Of a DNA stretch of 64,000 nt, positions 43,732 through 51,762 are shown piece by piece. Source of the DNA: Hymenobacter latericoloratus (GTDB taxonomy: Bacteria; Bacteroidota; Bacteroidia; Cytophagales; Hymenobacteraceae); NCBI RefSeq assembly GCF_014199535.1, contig NZ_JACHNV010000005.1:186001-250000 (forward strand). The letters run 5' to 3'. Numbering within the stretch: the stretch's first letter is position 1; each line of letters begins with the position of its first letter. The notes below the pieces were generated by a model. It was not told the origin of the DNA. It ran no database searches and worked only from the letters and a program-made list of their open reading frames with translations. The position numbers and the translations under genes are program-made.

Positions 43732-44340
43732 ATGGCTTTCGAACTGCCCCAACTGCCCTACGCCCACGATGCCCTGGAGCCGCACATTGATGCGCAAACC
43801 ATGGAAATTCACCATACCAAGCACCACCAGGCCTACGTAACCAACCTCAACAATGCCATTGCCGGCACCGAGCTGGAAGGCAAGAGCCTGGAAGAGCTGA
43901 TGCACAACATTGCCTCGGCTCCGGCCGCCGTGCGCAACAACGGCGGTGGTCACTGGAACCACTCCCTGTTCTGGACCATCCTGGGCCCGAACGGCGGCGG
44001 CGAGCCCACCGGCCCTATCGGTGAGGCTATTACCAAAGCTTTCGGCAGCTACGAGAAGTTCAAGGAAGAATTCACGAAGGCCGCTACTACCCGCTTCGGC
44101 TCGGGCTGGGCCTGGCTCTGCAAACAGTCCGATGGCTCGGTGCAGATTTGCTCGACGCCCAACCAGGATAACCCCCTGATGCCCGATTCTGGCTGCAAAG
44201 GCACTCCGGTTCTGGGCCTGGATGTGTGGGAGCACGCCTACTACCTCAAGTATCAGAACAAGCGCCCCGACTACATTGCGGCCTTCTACAACCTCATTAA
44301 CTGGGACGAAGTGAACCGTCGCTTCTCGCAGGAGGCGTAG
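43732..44340 (+). CDS. Superoxide dismutase, Mn/Fe type
   Basis: 202-residue cytoplasmic superoxide dismutase converting superoxide to oxygen and peroxide. Metal ligands are the first His (IHHTKHHQAYV), the second in GGHWNHSLFW, and Asp and His in LGLDVWEHAYYLKY. No signal peptide. The sequence does not settle whether manganese or iron is used, so no sodA/sodB symbol is given. It stands alone and ends in a very strong bidirectional hairpin. Confidence 0.95.
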   Translation: MAFELPQLPYAHDALEPHIDAQTMEIHHTKHHQAYVTNLNNAIAGTELEGKSLEELMHNIASAPAAVRNNGGGHWNHSLFWTILGPNGGGEPTGPIGEAITKAFGSYEKFKEEFTKAATTRFGSGWAWLCKQSDGSVQICSTPNQDNPLMPDSGCKGTPVLGLDVWEHAYYLKYQNKRPDYIAAFYNLINWDEVNRRFSQEA

Positions 44341-44346
44341 CTTAGT

Positions 44347-44401
44347 ATCTGCCCACAAAAAAGCCTTCTAGAACAGCTAGAAGGCTTTTTTGTGGGCAGA
44401 T
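44347..44401. terminator. Bidirectional terminator with 25-bp perfect arms
   Basis: Arms 44347-44371 and 44377-44401 are exact complements with a 5-nt loop; each contains a six-base A or T run. It lies between convergent sod and the terpene-cyclase-like gene. Confidence 0.88.
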
Positions 44402-44421
44402 ATTACCAGCTCAGCCGCTGC

Positions 44422-45534
44422 TCAAGCGCTGGCCAGAGCGTGGTAGCGGACCAGGGCTTCCAGACAATATGCCGTGGTCATTTCTTCTGAGCCCCATCCG
44501 ACGGCTAGCTTAGGGCCGCCATAGTATAGTAGCCAGCGCGGCCATTCTCCGGTAGCTCCCTGGGCCTGCAGAATATAGTGGATAGCGGCTTTCAGCTCAG
44601 GCGGCTGACACCCCAGGTTCAGTAAGCTACACACGGCCCAGGCCGTGTCAACCAGCGTTTCTCCCAAACGGCCGTCGGGCTTAGCCTGGGCCAGAATCCG
44701 GTCAATGATGGGCTGGCGCAGGGGCTCCAGCTTTGTAATACCCGAGTAATAACACCGGGTAAAGGAGTAGTACACGAAGAGGGGGTCCCGGTACCACAGG
44801 TCGCAGTTGCCTTCCCGTTGCTCAGCAATGATGCGCAGTAGGAAGGTAATTACCGGCTGAGTTTCTGGAATATCTCCCAGGTAGTAGAGCACGTTGGCAT
44901 TTACTACCCCATCAACATCGTTGCGGCTGGCCTCCACTGACCGCCAAAACAGTATGCTCTGGATAGGGTGAAGCAATTCGCGCGCGGTTACCCGCCAGAA
45001 GGTTCGGCTCGGTATCCAGCGCAGCCGCATAATAAACCACGAATAGAACAAGCCCTGCCGGTTCCGGTTCATCAAAAACAGGGGCACGTTCGTTGGTACC
45101 GGGCAGTCAATTCCGCGGGCCCGCAGTATTGCTGATATACAGGCGGTGTCGTCCAAATCAAGCGGGCACAGATGCCGCAGCCGATGCGTGGTCGTGAAGT
45201 GGTTCCATAAGCCCCCAAAGTTCATTTGGTTTCGCAGAAACAAAGTTGTCCGGCTTAGCATCTGATCGGCCAGCGGATGTTCTGCTACGTGCAATAAGCA
45301 GTGCGCAATCAGGGCCGTCGGAAACAGGGTGCTATCCGTGGAAATCCAGCCCTGCATGGGCCCGTCGCCAGCGCAGTACGATGCAAATTGTCCTTCCGGA
45401 AACTGATGCTGATGTAAATAGCTCAGGGCAAGCTCAATAGCTTGCTCCAACTGTTTTTTATCGGGGGCTACCGTGGGCACCAGCCCAGCTGCGAGGTCCG
45501 CGTTTTTCTCCTGATTGCGTGTTGCGTTCAGCAC
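44422..45534 (-). CDS. Class II terpene cyclase-like (squalene cyclase fold) protein
   Basis: 370-residue soluble protein of the alpha/alpha-barrel superfamily of squalene-hopene cyclases and class II diterpene cyclases. Asp126-Leu-Asp128-Asp129-Thr-Ala matches the DxDDTA motif whose middle Asp protonates the substrate. A QxxxGxW repeat is exact at residues 325-331 (QGATGEW), and a related HQFPEGQF is at the N-terminus. It is much shorter than squalene cyclases (~630) and shorter than bacterial diterpene cyclases (~500), suggesting one barrel domain. The start is GTG 45534. It is divergent from a UbiA prenyltransferase across 177 bp, suggesting a joint isoprenoid pathway. Catalysis is inferred, not shown. 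Confidence 0.75.
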   Translation of the reverse strand: MLNATRNQEKNADLAAGLVPTVAPDKKQLEQAIELALSYLHQHQFPEGQFASYCAGDGPMQGWISTDSTLFPTALIAHCLLHVAEHPLADQMLSRTTLFLRNQMNFGGLWNHFTTTHRLRHLCPLDLDDTACISAILRARGIDCPVPTNVPLFLMNRNRQGLFYSWFIMRLRWIPSRTFWRVTARELLHPIQSILFWRSVEASRNDVDGVVNANVLYYLGDIPETQPVITFLLRIIAEQREGNCDLWYRDPLFVYYSFTRCYYSGITKLEPLRQPIIDRILAQAKPDGRLGETLVDTAWAVCSLLNLGCQPPELKAAIHYILQAQGATGEWPRWLLYYGGPKLAVGWGSEEMTTAYCLEALVRYHALASA

Positions 45535-45711
45535 GTAGATAAGCTTTAATCTCTTTTAGCCTGCAAGGTACCATTTGCTTTCCCGGCTTCAGGTCAGTCG
45601 GTAGTTAATATTAAAAAAGTTATAAAACTGTATTTCTGTCTTATATTTGAACTACAAGAATCCTACTATTCATCCAGTTAATAACGTCTGCTTGATGGCG
45701 GACGGCCTTTC
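45535..45711. promoter_or_regulatory. Divergent promoter region of the cyclase/prenyltransferase pair
   Basis: 177-bp AT-rich spacer between the cyclase-like gene (minus) and the UbiA gene (plus). TATATTTG at 45642-45649 is a perfect plus-strand -7 element 62 nt before the UbiA ATG, without a clear -33 TTTG. No comparable minus-strand element is evident. Confidence 0.45.
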
Positions 45712-46761
45712 ATGTCACAAACAGCGTCTGCTTACGCCCCAACGTTAGGCAGTAAATTAGTTCAGATTACTCGGGTGCATTCGTGGTGGAGCTATAAGTT
45801 TTCGCCTGTTCTAGCTACTTTCTACGCAACGGCCTGCTTTGCTCACGCTCCCGTCTGGCCGTTGGTTCCCCGGCTGCTGCTGCTGCTGGGTGCCCTGGTA
45901 GTGGGCGCCATCTATGTTAGCGTAATCAACGACTGGACCGACCTCGACGATGACCGCCTGGGCGGGAAGTACAATCATATGGCCGACAGGTCAAAAGTTT
46001 TTCCGACCCTGCTGATTTTGGGATGCCTGTTGGCGGGTTTGGGCATGGGCGTTTACTTCTGGCACCGGAACCCTGTCAGCAGCTTGCTGTACTTGGGGTC
46101 GTGGGTAGCTTTTTCCTTATACTCCCTACCTCCCATCCGGGTCAAAAACCGGGGGCTTTTGGGTGTGCTGGCCGATGCTTCCGGCTCTCACCTGTTTCCT
46201 CAGCTGCTTACCGCCTCGTTGGCGGCAGCCTGGACCGGTCATACCTTACCCATCTTGTGGTACGTAGCGTTAGGGACCTGGGCCTGGGCTTGCGGCATCC
46301 GCAATATTCTGCTGCATCAGCTGGATGATGTGGAGGCCGACGCCAAGGCTGGCGTATATACCTGGGTGCGGGTGCGAGGTCCACAATTCACCCGCCGAAT
46401 AGGTCAGGCAGTTATTTTTCCGGTAGAGGTAGTGAGCTTTAGTCTCCTGCTGGTACTAAATCAGCAGCTCTGGCCAGCATTATTTTTACTACCCTATCTG
46501 CTGCTGGAAGGCTTCAAGTGGCGCCTGTGGGGCAACCGGGCTCAAGTGCTGGAGCCGGGGGCGCGGGTGTTGCTTAATGAGTACTACGAGGTGTTTTACC
46601 CCCTCGGACTTTTGCTGGTGCTAAGCAGTCAGCACACCTCAGACCTACTGGTGCTTGGCTTGCACCTTCTGCTATTCGGCCGTTGTTTTTGGCAAACCGC
46701 AAAATACCTGGGCTGGGCCGGCGCCTTAACGGCCCGCAAAACCCTAGACCGGCTGTACTAG
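45712..46761 (+). CDS. UbiA family prenyltransferase
   Basis: 349-residue integral membrane enzyme with about nine helices. The first aspartate-rich motif is exact: Asn73-Asp74-x-x-Asp77-x3-Asp81 (NDWTDLDDD), the Mg-diphosphate site. The second is Asp206-x3-Asp210 (DDVEAD). A YSLPPIRVKNRG segment follows helix 4, as in UbiA relatives. It would transfer or rearrange a prenyl diphosphate; acceptor unknown. It is more divergent than MenA or cofactor UbiA, and its partnership with a terpene-cyclase-like gene points to secondary metabolism. Its last 18 bp overlap the convergent glycosyltransferase gene. Confidence 0.85.
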   Translation: MSQTASAYAPTLGSKLVQITRVHSWWSYKFSPVLATFYATACFAHAPVWPLVPRLLLLLGALVVGAIYVSVINDWTDLDDDRLGGKYNHMADRSKVFPTLLILGCLLAGLGMGVYFWHRNPVSSLLYLGSWVAFSLYSLPPIRVKNRGLLGVLADASGSHLFPQLLTASLAAAWTGHTLPILWYVALGTWAWACGIRNILLHQLDDVEADAKAGVYTWVRVRGPQFTRRIGQAVIFPVEVVSFSLLLVLNQQLWPALFLLPYLLLEGFKWRLWGNRAQVLEPGARVLLNEYYEVFYPLGLLLVLSSQHTSDLLVLGLHLLLFGRCFWQTAKYLGWAGALTARKTLDRLY

Positions 46762-48012
46762 CGACAGACTATTCTGATACGAAAGGGCTGCCGCCTGTTT
46801 CGGCACAAGCTGGGCTTCGTACACTGCATTAAGCAGCTTACCGGCAAATGCTTCCAGGGCGTTGGCCGGTACAGCGGCCCGCGCCTGTCGCGCCGCCTCT
46901 GCCCCTACCACGGGCCAATCAGCCCGGGCAGCCCAGGCCTTCTCCAAGGCCTCGTCCAGCGCTTTTACCGTAAGCCCAGCCGCTAAAAACCCGGTTGCTC
47001 CGTCCGTCAGTAGCTCCGCTATACCACCGGCGTCAGCCGCAATAGCAGGCCGCCCCGCTAACATTGCCTCCACTAAAGCCAGTGGCAGGCCTTCGTAGCG
47101 CGAAGGTAACACCAGGGCATGGTGGGTGCGCCATATCTGCTCAACCTGGGTGTGGGATACATGACCGCCAAAATGCACCTGCTTCTGCAGGCCCAGAAAG
47201 TTTACCATCCCCCGAAGTGCCGCTTCATCGGGGCCAGCACCGTATAAAGTAAGCGTGAGGGGGCGTTGGCGCCACTTCGCCTGGGCCAACGTCTGGAGCA
47301 GAATGTCCTGGCCTTTGTCGGATAAAAACAAGCGAGCCACGCACGCCAGGCGCAACACTCCATCTGCCGCTACCGGCCAGGGCAGTGCCCCGTCGAAGGC
47401 AACGTTGTACGGGTTTCTGATTACCTCTGCCGCTGGTAACGGCATGCCCAGCTGAAGCTGGGTTAGCTCTAGGTTATGCTGCGACACAAAGTAGCTCCGC
47501 CGGGCCTGCCGATATACCTCCTGCGCCAAGTCACGCTCCAGTGCATCAGGGGCCCGCGAGTTGGTGGCCTTCTGCGCTACCAGTACATAAGGAATGCATA
47601 GCCGACGAGATACATCGGCAAATGCAATACCGTCGTAGTTCGACCCCTGCGACACTACCACTACGTGGGGCCGCAGGCGCTGCAGGTGCCTGAACAGCAG
47701 CTCCCGGCTGTTCTTTTGCCGAGTGTAGTGCCATTTATTAGGCAGCAGCCGGTTCGTTATGCGGTTAACTAAGGGAGGAGCCTTATCTAACTCGATAACA
47801 CGGCAACCCGCGGCTCGTAGCTCCGCAATTCGTGGCTGGCACTCATCTACGTTGGTTTTGAAGGCATGAATGCTATGCCCGGCTTTTGCCAGCCACAAGG
47901 CAGTACCAGCCCATAATTCCTCACTGCCGCCCCAGCTGCCATCACAGGAGCTAATGAAAACAATGCGTAGGCCGGCGACGGTGACGGGCGTGTTGGGGTA
48001 GAAATTAACCAC
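46744..48012 (-). CDS. Glycosyltransferase family 4 protein
   Basis: 422-residue GT-B fold glycosyltransferase. The N-terminal domain starts GLRIVFISSCDGSWGGSEELW with the glycine-rich GGSE loop seen in GT4. The C-terminal domain carries LACVARLFLSDKGQDILL and the donor-binding E-x7-E motif (YEGLPLALVEAM). No membrane helix or signal. A retaining mechanism and nucleotide-sugar donor are expected for the family; the acceptor is unknown. It converges on the UbiA gene with an 18-bp overlap, so it may belong to the same locus, for example glycosylating its product, although it has its own promoter. Confidence 0.9.
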   Translation of the reverse strand: MVNFYPNTPVTVAGLRIVFISSCDGSWGGSEELWAGTALWLAKAGHSIHAFKTNVDECQPRIAELRAAGCRVIELDKAPPLVNRITNRLLPNKWHYTRQKNSRELLFRHLQRLRPHVVVVSQGSNYDGIAFADVSRRLCIPYVLVAQKATNSRAPDALERDLAQEVYRQARRSYFVSQHNLELTQLQLGMPLPAAEVIRNPYNVAFDGALPWPVAADGVLRLACVARLFLSDKGQDILLQTLAQAKWRQRPLTLTLYGAGPDEAALRGMVNFLGLQKQVHFGGHVSHTQVEQIWRTHHALVLPSRYEGLPLALVEAMLAGRPAIAADAGGIAELLTDGATGFLAAGLTVKALDEALEKAWAARADWPVVGAEAARQARAAVPANALEAFAGKLLNAVYEAQLVPKQAAALSYQNSLSLVQPV

Positions 48013-48103
48013 GAAATAGTAGCTCTACAGTATCCTTGAGGCTGATTGTTCTTGTTCACCGCTCAGCTCAACTAAGTTGCACCTCAAATATAGCTACTCC
48101 CCC

Positions 48104-48178
48104 GCTAGCAGACACAACCCGGCTCCTGCCCACTGCGGCGCGCACTCTATGGGTAGGAGCTGGGTTGTGTCTGCTAGC
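48104..48178 (+). repeat. 29-bp inverted repeat upstream of the nucleoside permease
   Basis: Arms 48104-48132 and 48150-48178 match except at two positions, both giving G-U pairs in a plus-strand RNA; the loop is 17 nt. Part of the 385-bp gap 48013-48397, in which I see no gene. Confidence 0.85.
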
Positions 48179-48345
48179 TTGACCAGGAGCAGTGCTCAAG
48201 GGTGGAGTTGGGGTGAGAGAACGTCCTTTTTCAAACTTCTCAGCAGCCCGGTTCATAGAACGAGCTATTGCCGCAGGCGCACCGATGCGCTTTCTGGAGG
48301 AACAACTTTGGTTTCCGGGCGAATTTTCACAGGACAGATTTCTTG

Positions 48346-48353
48346 TATCTTTA
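48346..48353 (+). promoter_or_regulatory. Candidate -7 promoter element (TATCTTTA)
   Basis: Near-match to TAnnTTTG, 45 nt before the permease ATG, with TTTT at 48324-48327 about 18 nt upstream as a weak -33 element. Confidence 0.35.
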
Positions 48354-48397
48354 GGATCAAAATTGTGTTCCCCCCTCTTCTTCTCAACCGTAGTTGC

Positions 48398-49687
48398 ATG
48401 AGTACCAAGCTGCGTCTCATTATTCTGAGCTTTTTACAGTTTTTTATCTGGGGCTCGTGGCTGATTACCATTGGCGCGTATTGGTTTCAGACAAAGCAAT
48501 GGTCGGGGGCTCAATTCGGGGCTATTTTTTCCACCATGGGCATTGCTTCCATCTTCATGCCCTCGCTCATGGGGATTGTGGCCGATAAGTGGTTTAATGC
48601 CGAGAAACTCTACGGCCTGCTGCACATCCTGGGCGGGGCGGTACTGTGCACGGTTCCGCTGGTTACGGACCCCGGCACTATGTTCTGGGTGATGCAGCTA
48701 GCTATGATTTTCTATATGCCCACGCTGGCCCTGAGCATTGCCGTTTCTTACTCGGTACTGAAGCGCGAAGGCCTGGATGTGGTGAAAGACTACCCCCCTA
48801 TTCGGGTGTGGGGCACCATCGGCTTCATTGCGGCCATGTGGACGGTAAGCGGCCTGGACTTTGAAAAATCGGCTAATCAGTTTTATGTAGCGGCGGCCGC
48901 GGCTTTTGCTCTCGGGGTGTATTCGTTCACGCTGCCCGCCTGTCCCCCACCCTCCAAGGGCACGGCTAGCCGCTCTTTGGTTGATGCATTCGGGCTGAAG
49001 TCGTTCGCGCTGCTGCGCGACCCGAAGATGCTTACCTTTTTCCTGTTTGCCCTGCTGCTGGGCGCCGCCCTGCAGCTCACCAACGCCTACGGCGACACCT
49101 TCCTGCATGATTTCGACAAGGTGCCTGCCTACCAGAACACGTTTGCCGTAAAGCACCCGGCCGTTATCATGTCCATCTCTCAGATTTCCGAGACGCTGTT
49201 CATCTTGGCTATTCCGTTCTTCCTGCGCCGTTTCGGCATCAAGCAGGTAATGCTGTTCAGTATGATTGCCTGGGTGCTGCGCTTTGGCCTGCTGGCGTAC
49301 GGCACCCCCGATTTCCCTGGCATTACCCTGATCATTCTGTCGTGCATTGTGTACGGCATGGCCTTCGATTTCTTTAATATCTCCGGCTCGTTGTTCGTGG
49401 AAACTCAGACGGCTTCCTCCATCCGGGCCAGCGCGCAAGGCTTGTTTATGATGATGACCAACGGCTTCGGGGCTGTACTGGGCAGCTCGGTCAGTGGCAT
49501 TGTCATCGAGAAGTATTTCACTGCTCCTGATGGCGTAACCAAAGATTGGCAAAGCATCTGGCTGACGTTTGCGGCCTACGCCCTGGTGATTGCCGTGCTG
49601 TTCGTCATCCTATTCAAGCACAAGCATAATCCGCAGGATGTAGAGGAAACGGCCCACGAGCCGTTGCTGAGCGTGGAGCAGGCATAG
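48398..49687 (+). CDS. Nucleoside permease (NupG-like MFS transporter)
   Basis: 429-residue polytopic membrane protein with 12 predicted helices, resembling the nucleoside:H+ symporter family (NupG/XapB) of the major facilitator superfamily. Landmarks are LSFLQFFIWGSWLITIGAYW at the N-terminus, MPSLMGIVADKWFNAEKLYG, YPPIRVWGTIGFIAAMW and FFNISGSLFVE. It should import nucleosides driven by protons. ATG 48398 begins helix 1; the long upstream open frame passes through an inverted repeat and is not credible. A hairpin terminator follows. Confidence 0.88.
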   Translation: MSTKLRLIILSFLQFFIWGSWLITIGAYWFQTKQWSGAQFGAIFSTMGIASIFMPSLMGIVADKWFNAEKLYGLLHILGGAVLCTVPLVTDPGTMFWVMQLAMIFYMPTLALSIAVSYSVLKREGLDVVKDYPPIRVWGTIGFIAAMWTVSGLDFEKSANQFYVAAAAAFALGVYSFTLPACPPPSKGTASRSLVDAFGLKSFALLRDPKMLTFFLFALLLGAALQLTNAYGDTFLHDFDKVPAYQNTFAVKHPAVIMSISQISETLFILAIPFFLRRFGIKQVMLFSMIAWVLRFGLLAYGTPDFPGITLIILSCIVYGMAFDFFNISGSLFVETQTASSIRASAQGLFMMMTNGFGAVLGSSVSGIVIEKYFTAPDGVTKDWQSIWLTFAAYALVIAVLFVILFKHKHNPQDVEETAHEPLLSVEQA

Positions 49688-49720
49688 CGTACCGGCCGCG
49701 CCTACCCCCGCCTCCGGCCT

Positions 49721-49766
49721 GAACCGCTGGCTGGTCTGCTCAGGCAGGCCGACCAGCGGTTCTTTG
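49721..49766 (+). terminator. Terminator after the permease gene
   Basis: 10-bp stem GAACCGCTGG (49721-49730) with CCAGCGGTTC (49753-49762), an internal CTGGTC/GACCAG option, then TTTGGG. No gene is seen from here to 49985. Confidence 0.65.
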
Positions 49767-49899
49767 GGTCCGACACGCAGTTCTATACTTCGCAAGCCTC
49801 TGATACTAACCCGACTTGTCCTTGCCCACTAAAAGGCGGCCCATAGTATGCCAGTAGTATATAATAAGTCTATAAACAGTCTGTTTTGAGTACACAAAA

Positions 49900-49931
49900 A
49901 AACCCGCACTGCGCGGCTGCAATGCGGGTTT
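49900..49931 (-). terminator. Rho-independent terminator of ndk
   Basis: 9-bp stem (49900-49908 with 49923-49931). Read on the minus strand it ends in a run of T (A run at 49896-49902 on plus), 55 bp past the ndk stop codon. Confidence 0.78.
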
Positions 49932-49985
49932 CTAAATGCTCTGGGCTTCGGGTAGGAAGCAAGCCTCTCTACCTAAGCCGCTGAC

Positions 49986-50405
49986 TTAGAACTGTTCGTC
50001 GGCGGTGAAGAAGAAGTTGCCTTCAATCTGAGCGTTTTCGTCGGAGTCGGAGCCGTGTACGGCGTTGGCTTCAATGCTCTTGGCATACTTCTTCCGGATG
50101 GTGCCTTCGGCGGCCTGGGCAGGGTTGGTGGCGCCAATCAGGGTACGGAAGTCAGCTACGGCGTTGTCCTTCTCCAGAATAGCCGCCACAATGGGACCCG
50201 ACGACATGTACTTCACCAGGTCCTGGTAGAAGGGGCGCTCCTTGTGTACTTCGTAGAACTGGCCGGCGCGCTCGGGGGTCAGCAGTACTTTTTTCAGGCT
50301 TACGATGCGGAAGCCGCCCTCTTCAATCATGCTCAGGATACCACCGATGTGGTTTTCCTGGGTTGCGTCGGGCTTAATCATCGTGAACGTGCGGTTCGTG
50401 GCCAT
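49986..50405 (-). CDS. ndk: Nucleoside diphosphate kinase
   Basis: 139-residue enzyme equilibrating nucleoside triphosphate pools through a phospho-histidine. The N-terminal TFTMIKPDATQ is the family start; the active-site His117 lies in NAVHGSDSDENA, the universal NxxHGSDS motif. ATG 50405 gives standard length and removes an implausible upstream extension. It is divergent from nrnA. A minus-strand TACTTTTG lies about 65 nt upstream. Confidence 0.96.
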   Translation of the reverse strand: MATNRTFTMIKPDATQENHIGGILSMIEEGGFRIVSLKKVLLTPERAGQFYEVHKERPFYQDLVKYMSSGPIVAAILEKDNAVADFRTLIGATNPAQAAEGTIRKKYAKSIEANAVHGSDSDENAQIEGNFFFTADEQF

Positions 50406-50471
50406 GGGGCTGTCGTATGGTTGGGGTTGAAATGGAATACTGCGTGAAAGGCAACCCGGAGTTTGCGGGCG

Positions 50472-50479
50472 CAAAAGTA
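50472..50479 (-). promoter_or_regulatory. Candidate -7 promoter element of ndk (TACTTTTG)
   Basis: Perfect TAnnTTTG on the minus strand about 65 nt before the ndk ATG. No exact TTTG at -33. Confidence 0.4.
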
Positions 50480-50671
50480 GCGGGTTTAGCCGGCATTGCG
50501 AGGTGGAACTGAAGGATTACCCAAAAGTGTCTTGCTAATCTACCCCGGGCAACGAGCGCCTTAAACGCACCTTTCCTCCCGGGGTTTTGTTGGAACCCAG
50601 AATATTTACGACTTTTGCCGCCTTTGTACGCGGCCTAATCGACCGAAATTCAGTCACCTACCCCGTAGGCA

Positions 50672-51715
50672 ATGTCCACAATATCTGAGCTGAAGGAGCT
50701 GCTGGCGCACCCCCGACAGATTTTCATTACCACTCACCACAAGCCCGATGCTGACGCGCTGGGCTCGTCGCTGGGCCTGGCCGGCTACCTGCGCAAGAAG
50801 GGCCACTCCGTCACGGTGGTTACGCCCTCGGACTACCCCAACTTCCTGGCCTGGATGCCCGGCAATGAGGAGGTAGTGGTATATGAGCCCACGGAAAACG
50901 ACGCGCAGGTCCGTGAAATCATCGGGACGGCGGAGGTACTGTTCTGCCTTGATTTCTCCTGCCTGGGCCGCATCAACGAGCTGGGCGAGTACATCCGGCA
51001 GGCCCCCGGCACCAAAGTCCTCATCGACCACCACCAGGAGCCGGAGCAGTTTGCCGACCTCGACTACTCCAACTCCAAAGCCGCCGCTACTGCCGAGCTG
51101 GTTTTTGAAGTTATCCGCGACCTAGGCGACCAGGACCTGATTGATACGGGCATCGGGGAGTGCCTCTACGCGGGCATCATGACGGATACGGGCTCGTTCC
51201 GTCACCCCAGCACCTCGCGCAACGTGCACCTCATTATTGCCGAGCTGCTCAACGCCGGCATCAACCTCTCCGACGTGCACCGCCGCATCTACGACTCCCA
51301 CTCCGAGGAACGCCTGCGTTTCCTGGGCTTCGTGCTGAAGGACAAGCTGACGGTGCTGCGCGAGTATAATACGGCCTATATTGCCATTACGGCCGACGAG
51401 CTGCGCCAGTACCACTCGAAAACCGGCGACACGGAAGGTCTTGTCAATTTCGCCCTCAGCATCGAAGGCATCGTGTTTGCCGCCATCCTCATTGACCGCA
51501 CCCAGGCCGTGAAGATTTCCTTCCGCTCAGTGGGCGACTTCTCGGTCAGTGAGTTTTCGCGCCGACACTTCAACGGGGGCGGGCATCACAACGCCGCCGG
51601 CGGCATCAGCCATGAGCCGCTGCAGGCTACCGTGGACCGCTTCCTGAGCCTGCTGCCCGATTACCAGACGAAGTTGGTGACGGCCCCGCTGGCCGCCGCG
51701 CCGCCGTCGGCATAA
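50672..51715 (+). CDS. nrnA: Oligoribonuclease / PAP phosphatase NrnA (DHH family)
   Basis: 347-residue DHH/DHHA1 phosphoesterase degrading 2-5-mer RNAs and, in many members, 3'-phosphoadenosine 5'-phosphate. The DHH domain shows motif I TTHHKPDADALGSSLGL, motif II LDFSCLGR, motif III VLIDHHQEPEQF and motif IV IMTDTGSFRH. The C-terminal DHHA1 domain ends with GGGHHNAAGG. It is cytoplasmic and manganese-dependent in characterised homologues. Bacteroidota usually lack Orn, so it may be the main nanoRNase. The FKBP array begins 47 bp downstream and could be partly co-transcribed. Confidence 0.93.
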   Translation: MSTISELKELLAHPRQIFITTHHKPDADALGSSLGLAGYLRKKGHSVTVVTPSDYPNFLAWMPGNEEVVVYEPTENDAQVREIIGTAEVLFCLDFSCLGRINELGEYIRQAPGTKVLIDHHQEPEQFADLDYSNSKAAATAELVFEVIRDLGDQDLIDTGIGECLYAGIMTDTGSFRHPSTSRNVHLIIAELLNAGINLSDVHRRIYDSHSEERLRFLGFVLKDKLTVLREYNTAYIAITADELRQYHSKTGDTEGLVNFALSIEGIVFAAILIDRTQAVKISFRSVGDFSVSEFSRRHFNGGGHHNAAGGISHEPLQATVDRFLSLLPDYQTKLVTAPLAAAPPSA

Positions 51716-51762
51716 TTCAGTGTAACTTGGGCCCTCATTCCGTCATAACGCTAAACCCTTTC

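Noticed and set aside
48077..48397. N-terminal extension of the permease gene
   Set aside because: It runs through a 29-bp inverted repeat and past the candidate promoter, and family members start at the first helix.
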